This document shows, piece by piece, positions 17,293 to 24,937 of a stretch of DNA of 64,000 nt. The first letter of the stretch is position 1, and the number at the start of each line of letters is the position of its first letter. Under the pieces are notes generated by a model. It was given only the letters and a program-made list of their open reading frames with translations, was not told where the DNA came from and searched no databases. The position numbers and the translations under genes are program-made. The stretch is from JAKRSE01 sp943369295 (GTDB taxonomy: Bacteria > Armatimonadota > Fimbriimonadia > Fimbriimonadales > Fimbriimonadaceae): the NCBI GenBank assembly GCA_943369295.1, contig CALRMU020000002.1, positions 372,001 through 436,000 on the forward strand, in the 5' to 3' direction.

Positions 17293-19413
17293 CTACCGAC
17301 GACTTTCCAGCATCAGCTCAAGAAGCTGCTGAGCAGCCTCTGGCAGGGAAGTCCCTGGCCCAAAGATCGCGGCAGCTCCTGATTTGTAGAGGTGATCGTA
17401 ATCCTGTGCAGGAATGACCCCACCCACGATGACCACGATGTCTTCACGGCCGAGCTTCTTAAGCTCATCGATGACTTCCGGAACCAAGGTGTTGTGCCCG
17501 GCTGCCAAAGAAGAAACTCCCAAAACATGAACGTCGTTCTCGACCGCCTGCCTTGCCACCTCGGCTGGGGTTTGAAAGAGAGGGCCTACGTCAACATCGA
17601 AGCCAAGGTCGGCATAAGCGGTTGAAGCTGCCTTCTGGCCTCTATCGTGTCCGTCTTGTCCCATCTTGGCGACCAAGATTCGCGGCCGTCTGCCTTCAAG
17701 AGCGGCGAATTCGTCCGTCAAGGCGCGAGCCTTTTTAATCTCTTCGGTCTCTCCGACTTCTCCCACGTAGACTCCTCGGCTGGCGGTGGCGACCGCTTCG
17801 TAGCGTCCGTAGACCTCTTCCAGCGCGTCGCTAATCTCGCCCAAGGTTGCTCTTAATCGGGCTGCTTCGACGCTGAGTTCAAGCAAGTTGCCTTCTCCGG
17901 TCTTGGCTGCATGAGTTAAGGCATCCAGGGCCGCCTTCACCGCAGTCGTATCTCGTTTGGCCCTAAGGTCGGCCAACTGTTGAACCTGCTTAATGCGGAC
18001 GGCTGTGTTATCGATGCTCAACACGTCCATCGGAGCTTCTTCTTTAAGCCGATGGTGGTTGATTCCGACGATCACATCCTTGCCCGAGTCGATTCGAGCC
18101 TGCTTGCGGGCGGCGGCTTCTTCGATTCGTGACTTGGGAACACCGGTCTCGATAGCTTTCGCCATACCGCCAAGACTCTCGACTTCCTGAATCAGCTCCC
18201 AAGCTCGGTGAGCGATTTGATGAGTCAAGGTCTCGACGTAGTAGCTGCCGGCATAGGGGTCAACAATCTTGGTGATCCCTGTTTCTTCCTGCAGAACAAG
18301 CTGGGTGTTGCGGGCGATGCGGGCGGAGAACTCTGTTGGCAGGGCAATCGCTTCGTCCAGAGCGTTGGTATGAAGGCTCTGAGTGTGGCCAAGGGCTGCC
18401 GTCAAAGCTTCGATGCAGGTCCGCGCGACGTTGTTGTAGGGGTCCTGCTCGGTAAGGCTCCATCCGCTGGTTTGGCTATGAGTCCGTAAAGCCAGCGACT
18501 TGGGATTTTTAGGATTGAACTGACTGACCAGCTTTGCCCACAGCATGCGGGCGGCCCTCATCTTGGCCACCTCCATAAAGTGGTTCATCCCGATATCCCA
18601 GAAGAAGGAGATGCGAGGAGCGAATTCGTCCACGCTCATTCCGGTGGAGATGCCCGTTCTCAGGTACTCAAGGCCATCGGCCAGAGTGTAGGCCAGTTCA
18701 ATATCGCTCGTCGCCCCGGCTTCCTGCATATGGTAGCCAGAGATAGAAATGCAGTTGAACTTGGGCATCTTTTCGCTGGAATAGCGGAAGATGTCGGCGA
18801 TGATCTTCATCGAGGGCAGGGGCGGATAAATGTAAGTGTTCCGCACCATAAACTCTTTAAGAATGTCGTTCTGAATCGTGCCGCTCAGCTTCTCTGGGGC
18901 GACTCCCTGCTCCTCAGCCGCGACGATGTAGAAGGCCATGATGGGCAGAACCGCCCCGTTCATGGTCATAGAAACCGACATCTGGTCGAGAGGGATCTGG
19001 TTGAAAAGAACCTTCATATCCTCGACGGAATCGATGGCGACTCCTGCCTTGCCGACGTCTCCCACGACTCTCGGATGGTCCGAGTCGTAGCCGCGATGGG
19101 TGGGGAGGTCGAAGGCGACGCTCAGACCTTTCTGGCCAGCGGCGAGGTTTGCGCGGTAGAAAGCGTTCGATTCTTCTGCTGTCGAAAACCCTGCGTACTG
19201 CCTGATCGTCCATGGCTGCATGGCATACATGGTCGAATAGGGGCCGCGAAGATAGGGGGGCAGACCGGCGGCGAAATCCAGATGCTCCATCTCCTCCAGG
19301 TCCGACTCTGAGAATCGAGTCTTGACCGAGATCTTTTCAGGAGTCTCCCAAGGGGTGCCAGTGGGCTCGACCCTCTCTCCTTTCAGTTTTAGTTCTCCAA
19401 AGGTTGGCTTCAA
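17293..19413 (-). CDS. mutB: methylmalonyl-CoA mutase, large (catalytic) subunit
   Basis: An adenosylcobalamin-dependent radical enzyme interconverting succinyl-CoA and (R)-methylmalonyl-CoA. The 706-residue product matches the catalytic subunit. The N-terminal TIM-barrel carries 'QPWTIRQYAGFSTAEESN' and 'GLSVAFDLPTHRGYDSDHPR'. The C-terminal cobalamin domain has the lower-ligand motif DGHDRG (Asp587, His589, Gly592) and 'GGVIPAQDYDHL'. It is the last gene of an operon reading 12S, 1.3S, epimerase, small subunit, large subunit. No MeaB-type GTPase chaperone is in the window. Confidence 0.97.
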   Translation of the reverse strand: MKPTFGELKLKGERVEPTGTPWETPEKISVKTRFSESDLEEMEHLDFAAGLPPYLRGPYSTMYAMQPWTIRQYAGFSTAEESNAFYRANLAAGQKGLSVAFDLPTHRGYDSDHPRVVGDVGKAGVAIDSVEDMKVLFNQIPLDQMSVSMTMNGAVLPIMAFYIVAAEEQGVAPEKLSGTIQNDILKEFMVRNTYIYPPLPSMKIIADIFRYSSEKMPKFNCISISGYHMQEAGATSDIELAYTLADGLEYLRTGISTGMSVDEFAPRISFFWDIGMNHFMEVAKMRAARMLWAKLVSQFNPKNPKSLALRTHSQTSGWSLTEQDPYNNVARTCIEALTAALGHTQSLHTNALDEAIALPTEFSARIARNTQLVLQEETGITKIVDPYAGSYYVETLTHQIAHRAWELIQEVESLGGMAKAIETGVPKSRIEEAAARKQARIDSGKDVIVGINHHRLKEEAPMDVLSIDNTAVRIKQVQQLADLRAKRDTTAVKAALDALTHAAKTGEGNLLELSVEAARLRATLGEISDALEEVYGRYEAVATASRGVYVGEVGETEEIKKARALTDEFAALEGRRPRILVAKMGQDGHDRGQKAASTAYADLGFDVDVGPLFQTPAEVARQAVENDVHVLGVSSLAAGHNTLVPEVIDELKKLGREDIVVIVGGVIPAQDYDHLYKSGAAAIFGPGTSLPEAAQQLLELMLESRR

Positions 19414-19448
19414 AGTGTGCCTCTCAATTCGTTTCGTTTTTTCTTGCC

Positions 19449-21404
19449 TTAGTGGGGCAGGTGTGGAATGCCGAAGCTCTCATGCCATTGGCTAAGAACC
19501 TCAACCAGGTTCTGGCGAATGTGGACGAAGTCTTTGACTCCCATGCTCTTCAGGGCCTCGGCGTTCTCGGGCAATCCGGCGACAACGACGGGAGCCTGGG
19601 GGCTGCCTGCCATAAAGGCGGCGGCGCCATCGGCGTATTCGGCATCGCTGGAGCAGAGAACAAAAAGGTCAGCCTGAAGGTGGGCGGCTTCGGTTAAGCT
19701 CTCCGCGACTGTCTCTCTGACCTGGTAGCCTCCGCACCCGAAGAATCCGGTGCAGAAGGTGGCTCGCGCCTTCCTCATGGTCCAATCTCCGAAGAGGATC
19801 AGCAGAACTTTGGGGACCTTTCCCCCCTGGGCGGCATGGTTCTCAGTTCTCAGGCGAAGGTTCTCAAAGGGCCAAGAGGGGCGGAAGGGGTTAAGAGGGG
19901 AATCCCCGATTGACTCTTGGCTTAAAAAGCTGCCTGCACCTTCGGTCTGAACCTTGGCCACAACACCTTCAAAGCTGCCGCCAGGGCAGTAGGAAGGATG
20001 AGCTTTTTTGCCTGCGGGACGATTGACGATCTCAACAAGCTTCTTTTCCTTCAGGTTCGGGTAGCTGCTCGTTCCGACAATCGAAATGCGGCGAGAGTTG
20101 GCGGCTTTCGCCTTGACGTCCTGAACTCTGTACAGCTCGCTCTGGATGAATCCCTTCTGCCAGGCGGCAACGAAGCCTCCTTCGCTCTCGACCTTGTTAA
20201 AGAGCTTCCAGGCAGCTTCGGCGGTGGAAGCTGTTAGGCTCTCGACTGCGTAGCTTCCCCCAAGAGGGTCAGAAACCTTGCCCAGATAAGCCTCTTCCTT
20301 CAAAAGGATTTCTGTGTTTCTGGCCAGCCTTCCGCTGAACTCATCCGGACTGTGGTAGCCCTGGTCGTAGGCGGCGACAGTGAGTGAATCGCATCCGCCC
20401 AGAATTCCAGCCATCGATTCCACAGTTGCTCTCAGCAGGTTGTTGTGAGAATCGTAAAGAGTCTTGGTCGCTGGAGTCGTGACGACGTGAATCTTGGGAC
20501 GAGCCGAGATTCCGAAGGCATCGAGCATGTTGGCCAGCAGGATGCGGGTGGCTCTTAGCTTGGCGATTTCTAGGAAGTAAGTCGTCCCAACTGCCAGCCG
20601 ATACTCAGACCGAGCAACGATGATGTTCAGGCTCTCTTCTACTGAAGTTGAACCTGGGACGGTCAAAGTGCCATCGGTCAAAGCTTCTTTAATTCCGGCC
20701 AAAAGGTCGGCAAAAAGGTTGAGGCTGAAAGCCAGTTCTTGAGCATTGGAAGCTCCGGCCTTTTCCAGCAGAGAGCCTCTGATGGCCAGGGTTCCAAACT
20801 TGGGGAGTCTGTTTAAAATGACTTGAAGGGTGGGGAAGAGCTCGGTCTTCCAATCGCCCATTGGTAGGGTTGTCCAGCCTGCGGCAGAGTCAAGAATAGG
20901 GTCGAGGTCGAGGCTTCCTTGAAGTTCGCCAAGGTCGAGTCCTCGTCTTTCGGCTTCACCGATCAGAAGAGAGAGAATCTGAGGGGCCATGGGGCCGCAG
21001 ATCCAATGGATCGGCAGAGCTTCAATGTAGATGCCATCCAAAAGCTCCTGCATCTCGGCCGGAGTCGAAATGAAGCATCCGCCCGGATAGGTCAGCCAGG
21101 AAATTTCTTCCGCACCTTGTTCTAGGCATTGCAGAGCATGCTCATTTGCTTCTGAAATTTGGTGCTGCCGTACTTCCTCTCGAAGGACAAAACTGCGTCC
21201 GCTCGCCTCAAAACCTCTGGCCAAACTATCCGAGACGCCAGAAGGCAAATCTTCTCGCCGATAAATCGGTTTGACCTTGATCCCGTCTTCGGTGGTGTTG
21301 ACGAGCCGCTTGTCAAAGTCCTGACCCTTCAGGTCTTTGGCGACCACTTCCATCCACTGTTCAGTGGAGATCGGAGGAAATTCGGCAAAGAGCTTCTCGC
21401 TCAT
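19449..21404 (-). CDS. mutA: methylmalonyl-CoA mutase, small subunit
   Basis: A 651-residue non-catalytic subunit of heterodimeric methylmalonyl-CoA mutase. The barrel region is homologous to the large subunit (for example 'YHSPDEFSGRLARNTEILLKEE', matching 'NTQLVLQEE' there). In the C-terminal cobalamin-like domain the DxHxxG motif is replaced by 'GFFGCGGYQV', as usual for small subunits. Its ATG overlaps the epimerase stop by 4 bp, and it ends 35 bp before mutB, so the subunits are co-translated. Confidence 0.95.
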   Translation of the reverse strand: MSEKLFAEFPPISTEQWMEVVAKDLKGQDFDKRLVNTTEDGIKVKPIYRREDLPSGVSDSLARGFEASGRSFVLREEVRQHQISEANEHALQCLEQGAEEISWLTYPGGCFISTPAEMQELLDGIYIEALPIHWICGPMAPQILSLLIGEAERRGLDLGELQGSLDLDPILDSAAGWTTLPMGDWKTELFPTLQVILNRLPKFGTLAIRGSLLEKAGASNAQELAFSLNLFADLLAGIKEALTDGTLTVPGSTSVEESLNIIVARSEYRLAVGTTYFLEIAKLRATRILLANMLDAFGISARPKIHVVTTPATKTLYDSHNNLLRATVESMAGILGGCDSLTVAAYDQGYHSPDEFSGRLARNTEILLKEEAYLGKVSDPLGGSYAVESLTASTAEAAWKLFNKVESEGGFVAAWQKGFIQSELYRVQDVKAKAANSRRISIVGTSSYPNLKEKKLVEIVNRPAGKKAHPSYCPGGSFEGVVAKVQTEGAGSFLSQESIGDSPLNPFRPSWPFENLRLRTENHAAQGGKVPKVLLILFGDWTMRKARATFCTGFFGCGGYQVRETVAESLTEAAHLQADLFVLCSSDAEYADGAAAFMAGSPQAPVVVAGLPENAEALKSMGVKDFVHIRQNLVEVLSQWHESFGIPHLPH

Positions 21405-21856
21405 TCGTGGCCCTCGCCTTCCTGCACCATTTCGTAGAGGACTCCGAGAGAGCCCTTGGCGTGAGTTTTTGGGTGAAGGAAGAAGACCGTTGTGCCTCGT
21501 GAGCCTGGCCGGGGGGCGGCATCAATGATGTTGAAGCCAGATTCCTTCATGGAATCGAAGGCTGCCTGAGCGTCAGGAACCCTAAAGGCGACGTGAGCCA
21601 ATCCACCGCGTCCACCCTGCTTTTCAATCTGCTTGGCCACGGGGCTCTCGTCGGTCAAGGGTTCCAGCAGCTGAATCATGCTTCCGCTGCTGCCGATGCT
21701 GAGCAGAATTTCCCGCACCTGGTCTGTGCCGTAAACGGATTCTTCGTGAATCACCTCGAACCCAAGTTCCTGGTAGACAGCCACCTGGGCGTCCATCTGT
21801 CCCTTAGGGACCGCGATAGCCACATGGTCAATCATCTGCACTTCTGGCTTGCTCAT
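21401..21856 (-). CDS. mce: methylmalonyl-CoA epimerase
   Basis: Interconverts (R)- and (S)-methylmalonyl-CoA, linking mutase and carboxyltransferase stereochemistry. The 151-residue protein has two VOC betaalphabetabetabeta units; 'MIDHVAIAV' gives the first metal His and 'GGRGGLAHVAFRV' the second, and 'GVLYEMVQ' the terminal Glu ligand. ATG 21856 was chosen because GAGGAAA precedes it; a TTG four codons earlier overlaps that site. It overlaps mutA by 4 bp. Confidence 0.95.
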   Translation of the reverse strand: MSKPEVQMIDHVAIAVPKGQMDAQVAVYQELGFEVIHEESVYGTDQVREILLSIGSSGSMIQLLEPLTDESPVAKQIEKQGGRGGLAHVAFRVPDAQAAFDSMKESGFNIIDAAPRPGSRGTTVFFLHPKTHAKGSLGVLYEMVQEGEGHE

Positions 21857-21897
21857 TTCTTTCCTCAAACTTTCTCTGGGGCCAATCGAATCTGGGT

Positions 21898-22287
21898 TTA
21901 TTCAAATTCGATCAAAAGCTGGCCCTGCTTTACACCGTCGCCTTGGGCGACCTCAACAGCTTTGATCTTTCCGGCTTCGGGGCTGGTGATAGAGGTGAAC
22001 ATCTTCATCGCCTCAAGAATCACCAGTTCCTGATCAGCTTCAACTTCGTCACCGACCGCGACCTTAACCTGGCTGACTACACCGCTGAGGGGGCTGCGGC
22101 AAGCCTTGGATTCATCTTCCAAAGTTCTTCCGGCAGCTCCGCCAAGAGGGGCCGCTGCTCTTGGTGCGGCAGCGGTTGCGCCCCCGCCAGATCTTGGTCC
22201 CGAGAGGTACATGGCCCTTGGCGCTTCTTCAGCGACTTCGACCTCAACTTCGTAGACCTTTCCTTCAATCGTGATATTCAGTTTCAC
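21898..22287 (-). CDS. biotin carboxyl carrier (transcarboxylase 1.3S-type subunit)
   Basis: A 129-residue biotin carrier. The N-terminus 'MKLNITIEGKVYEVEVEV' closely follows the 1.3S subunit of Propionibacterium transcarboxylase. An Ala/Gly/Pro-rich hinge (about 28-55) leads to a biotinyl domain with EAMKM (Lys95 biotinylated), 34 residues from the C-terminus as usual. It shuttles CO2 between the 12S and 5S subunits. It sits 24 bp after the 12S gene and 41 bp before the epimerase. Confidence 0.92.
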   Translation of the reverse strand: MKLNITIEGKVYEVEVEVAEEAPRAMYLSGPRSGGGATAAAPRAAAPLGGAAGRTLEDESKACRSPLSGVVSQVKVAVGDEVEADQELVILEAMKMFTSITSPEAGKIKAVEVAQGDGVKQGQLLIEFE

Positions 22288-22311
22288 GTCGTTTTCTCCT
22301 CTTTTAGACTT

Positions 22312-23877
22312 TTACAGGGGGATCAGGCCGTGTTTCTTCTGAGGCCTCAGGTCGCGCTTGGTCGAGAGCACTTCAAGAGCTCTTGCCAGGCAGATGCGGG
22401 TCATGGAAGGTTCGATGACATCATCGACCATTCTTCTTCCGGCCGCAACGTAGGGGCTGGAGAAGGTGTTTCGGTATTCGTCGATCAGCTTCGCTCGAGT
22501 GGCAGCCTTATCTTCGGCCTGGTCGATTTCGCGCTTGAACACGATCTCGGCAGCTCCTTCGGCTCCCATCACGGCGATCTCGGCGCTGGGCCAGGCCAGC
22601 ACTCGGTCTGCGTGGAGGTCTTTGGCGCACATGGCGACATAGGCTCCACCGTAAGCTTTTCTCAAGATGACCGTCAGCTTAGGCACTGTCGCGGCAGAGT
22701 AAGCAAAGAGCAGCTTGGCTCCGTGCCTGATGATTCCGCCGTACTCCTGGTCCACGCCCGGCATGAAGCCTGGGGTGTCCACCAGAGTGACAATCGGGAT
22801 GTTGAAGGCGTTGCAGAACCGAACAAAGCGGCTGGCCTTATCGGATGAGTTGATATCTAGAACGCCGGCCATTGCCTTGGGCTGGTTGGCGACGATTCCA
22901 ATCGGGCGGCCAGTGATGCGTGCGAATCCAACGACGATGTTCTCAGCGTAGGTTTCTTGCACCTCAAGAAAGTCGCCATAGTCGACGATATCGGCGATGA
23001 TGTCCCTGACGTCGTAGGGAGTTTTTGGGTCATCGGGGATTGCCGTGTTCAGGGCTTCGACGGGCTCAAGGTTGTAGCTGCCTTCTGCAATGGGAGGATC
23101 TTCGAGGTTGTTGGAAGGCAGGAAGCTGAGGAGCTTGCGGCAGGTGAGAATAGCTTCCTCGTCGTTTTCTGCGACAAAGTGGACGACTCCCGAATAGTGC
23201 ATCTGAGCTTCGGCACCGCCGAGTTCTTCAGCGCTGACGACCTCACCTGTCACCTGCTTGATAACAGACGGCCCCGTGATGAACATCTGAGCCTGGCGGG
23301 TCTGAATGATGAAGTCGGTAAGGGCAGGGGAGTAAGCGGCTCCGCCTGCGCAGGGCCCACAGATAAGAGAGATCTGGGGGACCACGCCGGAGAGCATGGT
23401 GTTTTGGTAGAAGACCTTTCCGTAGCCAGAGAGGGAATCGATCCCTTCCTGAACCCTGGCTCCGCCCGAGTCGTTCATGAAAACGAAGGGGGTGCCTGTT
23501 CGAAGAGCGCCTTCCATCGCTTCGACAATCTTCAGGGAGTGAACTTCACCCGCTGATCCGCCAAAGACGGTGAAGTCTTGGCTGGCTAGGTGGACGTGCC
23601 GCCCGTCGATTGTGCCGTGGCCAGTGACCACGCCATCTGCCGGGGCTGGCTTGCCAGCCATGCCAAAAAGAGTCGATCGGTGCTCGGCGTATAGGCCGCT
23701 TTCGTTAAAGCTGCTTCGGTCTAGCAGAGAATCGACCCTCTCTCGGGCAGAAAGCTTGCCGCCAGCGTGCTGCTTTTCGATCCTTTCCTTGCCTCCGCCG
23801 AGCATCAGCTTCTCACGGCGCTCGTGCAGTTCAGCGATTTTTTGGGCGTTGCTGGGGATGGATTTGGACTCAGCCAT
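22312..23877 (-). CDS. methylmalonyl-CoA carboxyltransferase 12S-type subunit
   Basis: A 521-residue acyl-CoA carboxyltransferase moving CO2 between (S)-methylmalonyl-CoA and biotin. It tracks the Propionibacterium 12S subunit closely through 'ARERVDSLLDRSSFNE', 'RSTLFGM', 'PADGVVTGHGTIDGR', 'DSGGARVQEGIDSLSGYG' and 'AYGGAYVAMC', to the end '...KKHGLIPL'. The two crotonase-fold oxyanion motifs (GGAR, GGA-Y) are intact. The same family includes propionyl-CoA carboxylase beta and decarboxylase alpha chains. The absence of a biotin carboxylase or decarboxylase membrane subunit here favours transcarboxylase. CGGAGC precedes the ATG. First gene of the operon. Confidence 0.92.
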   Translation of the reverse strand: MAESKSIPSNAQKIAELHERREKLMLGGGKERIEKQHAGGKLSARERVDSLLDRSSFNESGLYAEHRSTLFGMAGKPAPADGVVTGHGTIDGRHVHLASQDFTVFGGSAGEVHSLKIVEAMEGALRTGTPFVFMNDSGGARVQEGIDSLSGYGKVFYQNTMLSGVVPQISLICGPCAGGAAYSPALTDFIIQTRQAQMFITGPSVIKQVTGEVVSAEELGGAEAQMHYSGVVHFVAENDEEAILTCRKLLSFLPSNNLEDPPIAEGSYNLEPVEALNTAIPDDPKTPYDVRDIIADIVDYGDFLEVQETYAENIVVGFARITGRPIGIVANQPKAMAGVLDINSSDKASRFVRFCNAFNIPIVTLVDTPGFMPGVDQEYGGIIRHGAKLLFAYSAATVPKLTVILRKAYGGAYVAMCAKDLHADRVLAWPSAEIAVMGAEGAAEIVFKREIDQAEDKAATRAKLIDEYRNTFSSPYVAAGRRMVDDVIEPSMTRICLARALEVLSTKRDLRPQKKHGLIPL

Positions 23878-24232
23878 GGTGCTCCGAATTGTTGGCAGGG
23901 GCCTGTGATGGGTTTATCCCACAAGGAGCAGAAGTGAGGACTTCATTTCGAACACATGCATCACACCAGATCTTCTTGTTTAAAGAAAACGGTCCTCTTG
24001 GGGGACTTTGGCGTCTTGCTGCCACGTTTTTAGTTTGCGCTAATTAAAACTTAACCTTTCTGTCATGTTTTTTTGACTAGGTCTCTACTCATTTTCAGCC
24101 TCAACGTGGCCAGATTAGGGTCGGAAAAGGTCCCTGGCAGAAGGGGTTGGATGAATGGCCTTTCTTAAGTTCTAGTATTCATTATAGTAAAAGTCTTGGA
24201 ACATTACAAAAAAGTGATGTTTGGGTCAGCTG
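23878..24232. promoter_or_regulatory. 355-bp non-coding gap, likely promoter of the 12S-mutB operon
   Basis: No plausible gene in either strand. An AT-rich core at about 24036-24075 is a likely promoter area for the minus-strand operon, but I cannot fix -35/-10 boxes. No cobalamin riboswitch signature was recognised. Confidence 0.4.
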
Positions 24233-24280
24233 TTAAAAAATAAAGCGTCTCCTGACTATGTGAGTCAAGAGGCGCTTTAT
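24233..24280 (-). terminator. terminator of the 5S operon
   Basis: Long near-perfect hairpin with TGACT/AGTCA inner arms and AAAGCG/CGCTTT outer arms. On the minus strand it is followed by TTTATTTTTT. It separates the 5S operon from the 12S operon. Confidence 0.88.
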
Positions 24281-24295
24281 CAATTTGAGGCTAAG

Positions 24296-24619
24296 TTAGT
24301 CGCGAGGCTTGTCGTGAGCCATTTCACGCTCAAGTCGGTCGATTCTGTGCTGAGCGGCCTTCTCGGTAAGAGGTCTCAGGTACTGAATCGAATCAGTAGG
24401 AACCCAGTAGATGTGATCCTGCCTGTGCTCGCCATCGATAGCATCGTAAACAAGCTCAAGGCAGACCATGCCAGGAGCGTTGCCGCGGACGAGATAGACA
24501 CATTTGTCGCACTGTCGTTTTGCCAGGCGGCTGGTTGAACACCAGTAGGCTTCAACATAGGAGCCGACCAATTCGAGTGGAGTGCGATTTCTTTCGGAAA
24601 GAGGAACTTGGAGTGACAT
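24296..24619 (-). CDS. small protein of unknown function in the 5S operon
   Basis: A 107-residue soluble protein without signal or membrane segment. It has two Cys in 'CDKCVYLV' and a highly charged C-terminus ('HRIDRLEREMAHDKPRD'). Start ATG 24619 with AGAGAAG upstream. It follows the 92-residue gene by 39 bp and ends at a strong terminator, so it is the last gene of a three-gene transcript headed by the 5S subunit. No family recognised; a role in assembly or regulation of the complex is only guilt by association. Confidence 0.65.
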   Translation of the reverse strand: MSLQVPLSERNRTPLELVGSYVEAYWCSTSRLAKRQCDKCVYLVRGNAPGMVCLELVYDAIDGEHRQDHIYWVPTDSIQYLRPLTEKAAQHRIDRLEREMAHDKPRD

Positions 24620-24658
24620 ATTGACTTCTCTGTCTGTTAAAACTTTTCGGGAATTTTG

Positions 24659-24937
24659 TTACCAACCTTTAACCTTTGGCAGCTGGTGAGAACCACTGAT
24701 CGAGGCTCTGCCTTGCGTTCTCCAAGAATCACTTCGGTCAGCAGCTTTTCTCACATAGCGAATTGTGGCCCGCTTGCCCAGATAAACTGCCACAGCGGCT
24801 GCGATGCAGTGAAGATGTTCTTCGGGAATACCTTCCTGCCCATTTCGTTTGGCCAGTTGAGCAATGACCTCTTTCAGGCTGGCAATTTCTGCTTTAAGGG
24901 AGTCGAACTCCTCTCTGCTGACTGGTTCGCTGCTCAT
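24659..24937 (-). CDS. small protein coupled to transcarboxylase 5S gene
   Basis: 92 residues. The first ~35 form a heptad-like coiled coil ('SLKAEIASLKEVIAQLAKRNG'). Then 'HLHCIAAAVAVYLGKRATIRYVRK' and a C-terminal 'SWRTQGRASISG'. The latter pattern recalls small auxiliary proteins found with biotin-dependent carboxyltransferases and decarboxylases (an impression, not a proven match). Its ATG overlaps the 5S stop (ATGA), so it is translationally coupled. It might scaffold or tune the complex. Confidence 0.7.
   Translation of the reverse strand: MSSEPVSREEFDSLKAEIASLKEVIAQLAKRNGQEGIPEEHLHCIAAAVAVYLGKRATIRYVRKAADRSDSWRTQGRASISGSHQLPKVKGW

Noticed and set aside
18580..19311. 243-codon plus-strand ORF in mutB
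   Set aside because: Antisense shadow of the methylmalonyl-CoA mutase reading.
21943..22848. 301-codon plus-strand ORF
   Set aside because: Runs antisense to the 1.3S and 12S genes and has no family resemblance.
22312..23877. Calling this propionyl-CoA carboxylase beta
   Set aside because: No biotin carboxylase gene is near, while a separate 1.3S carrier and a 5S gene are; transcarboxylase fits better, though a distant carboxylase partner is not excluded.
23878..24232. Cobalamin riboswitch before the mutase operon
   Set aside because: No B12-box or the expected long structured leader was recognisable by eye.
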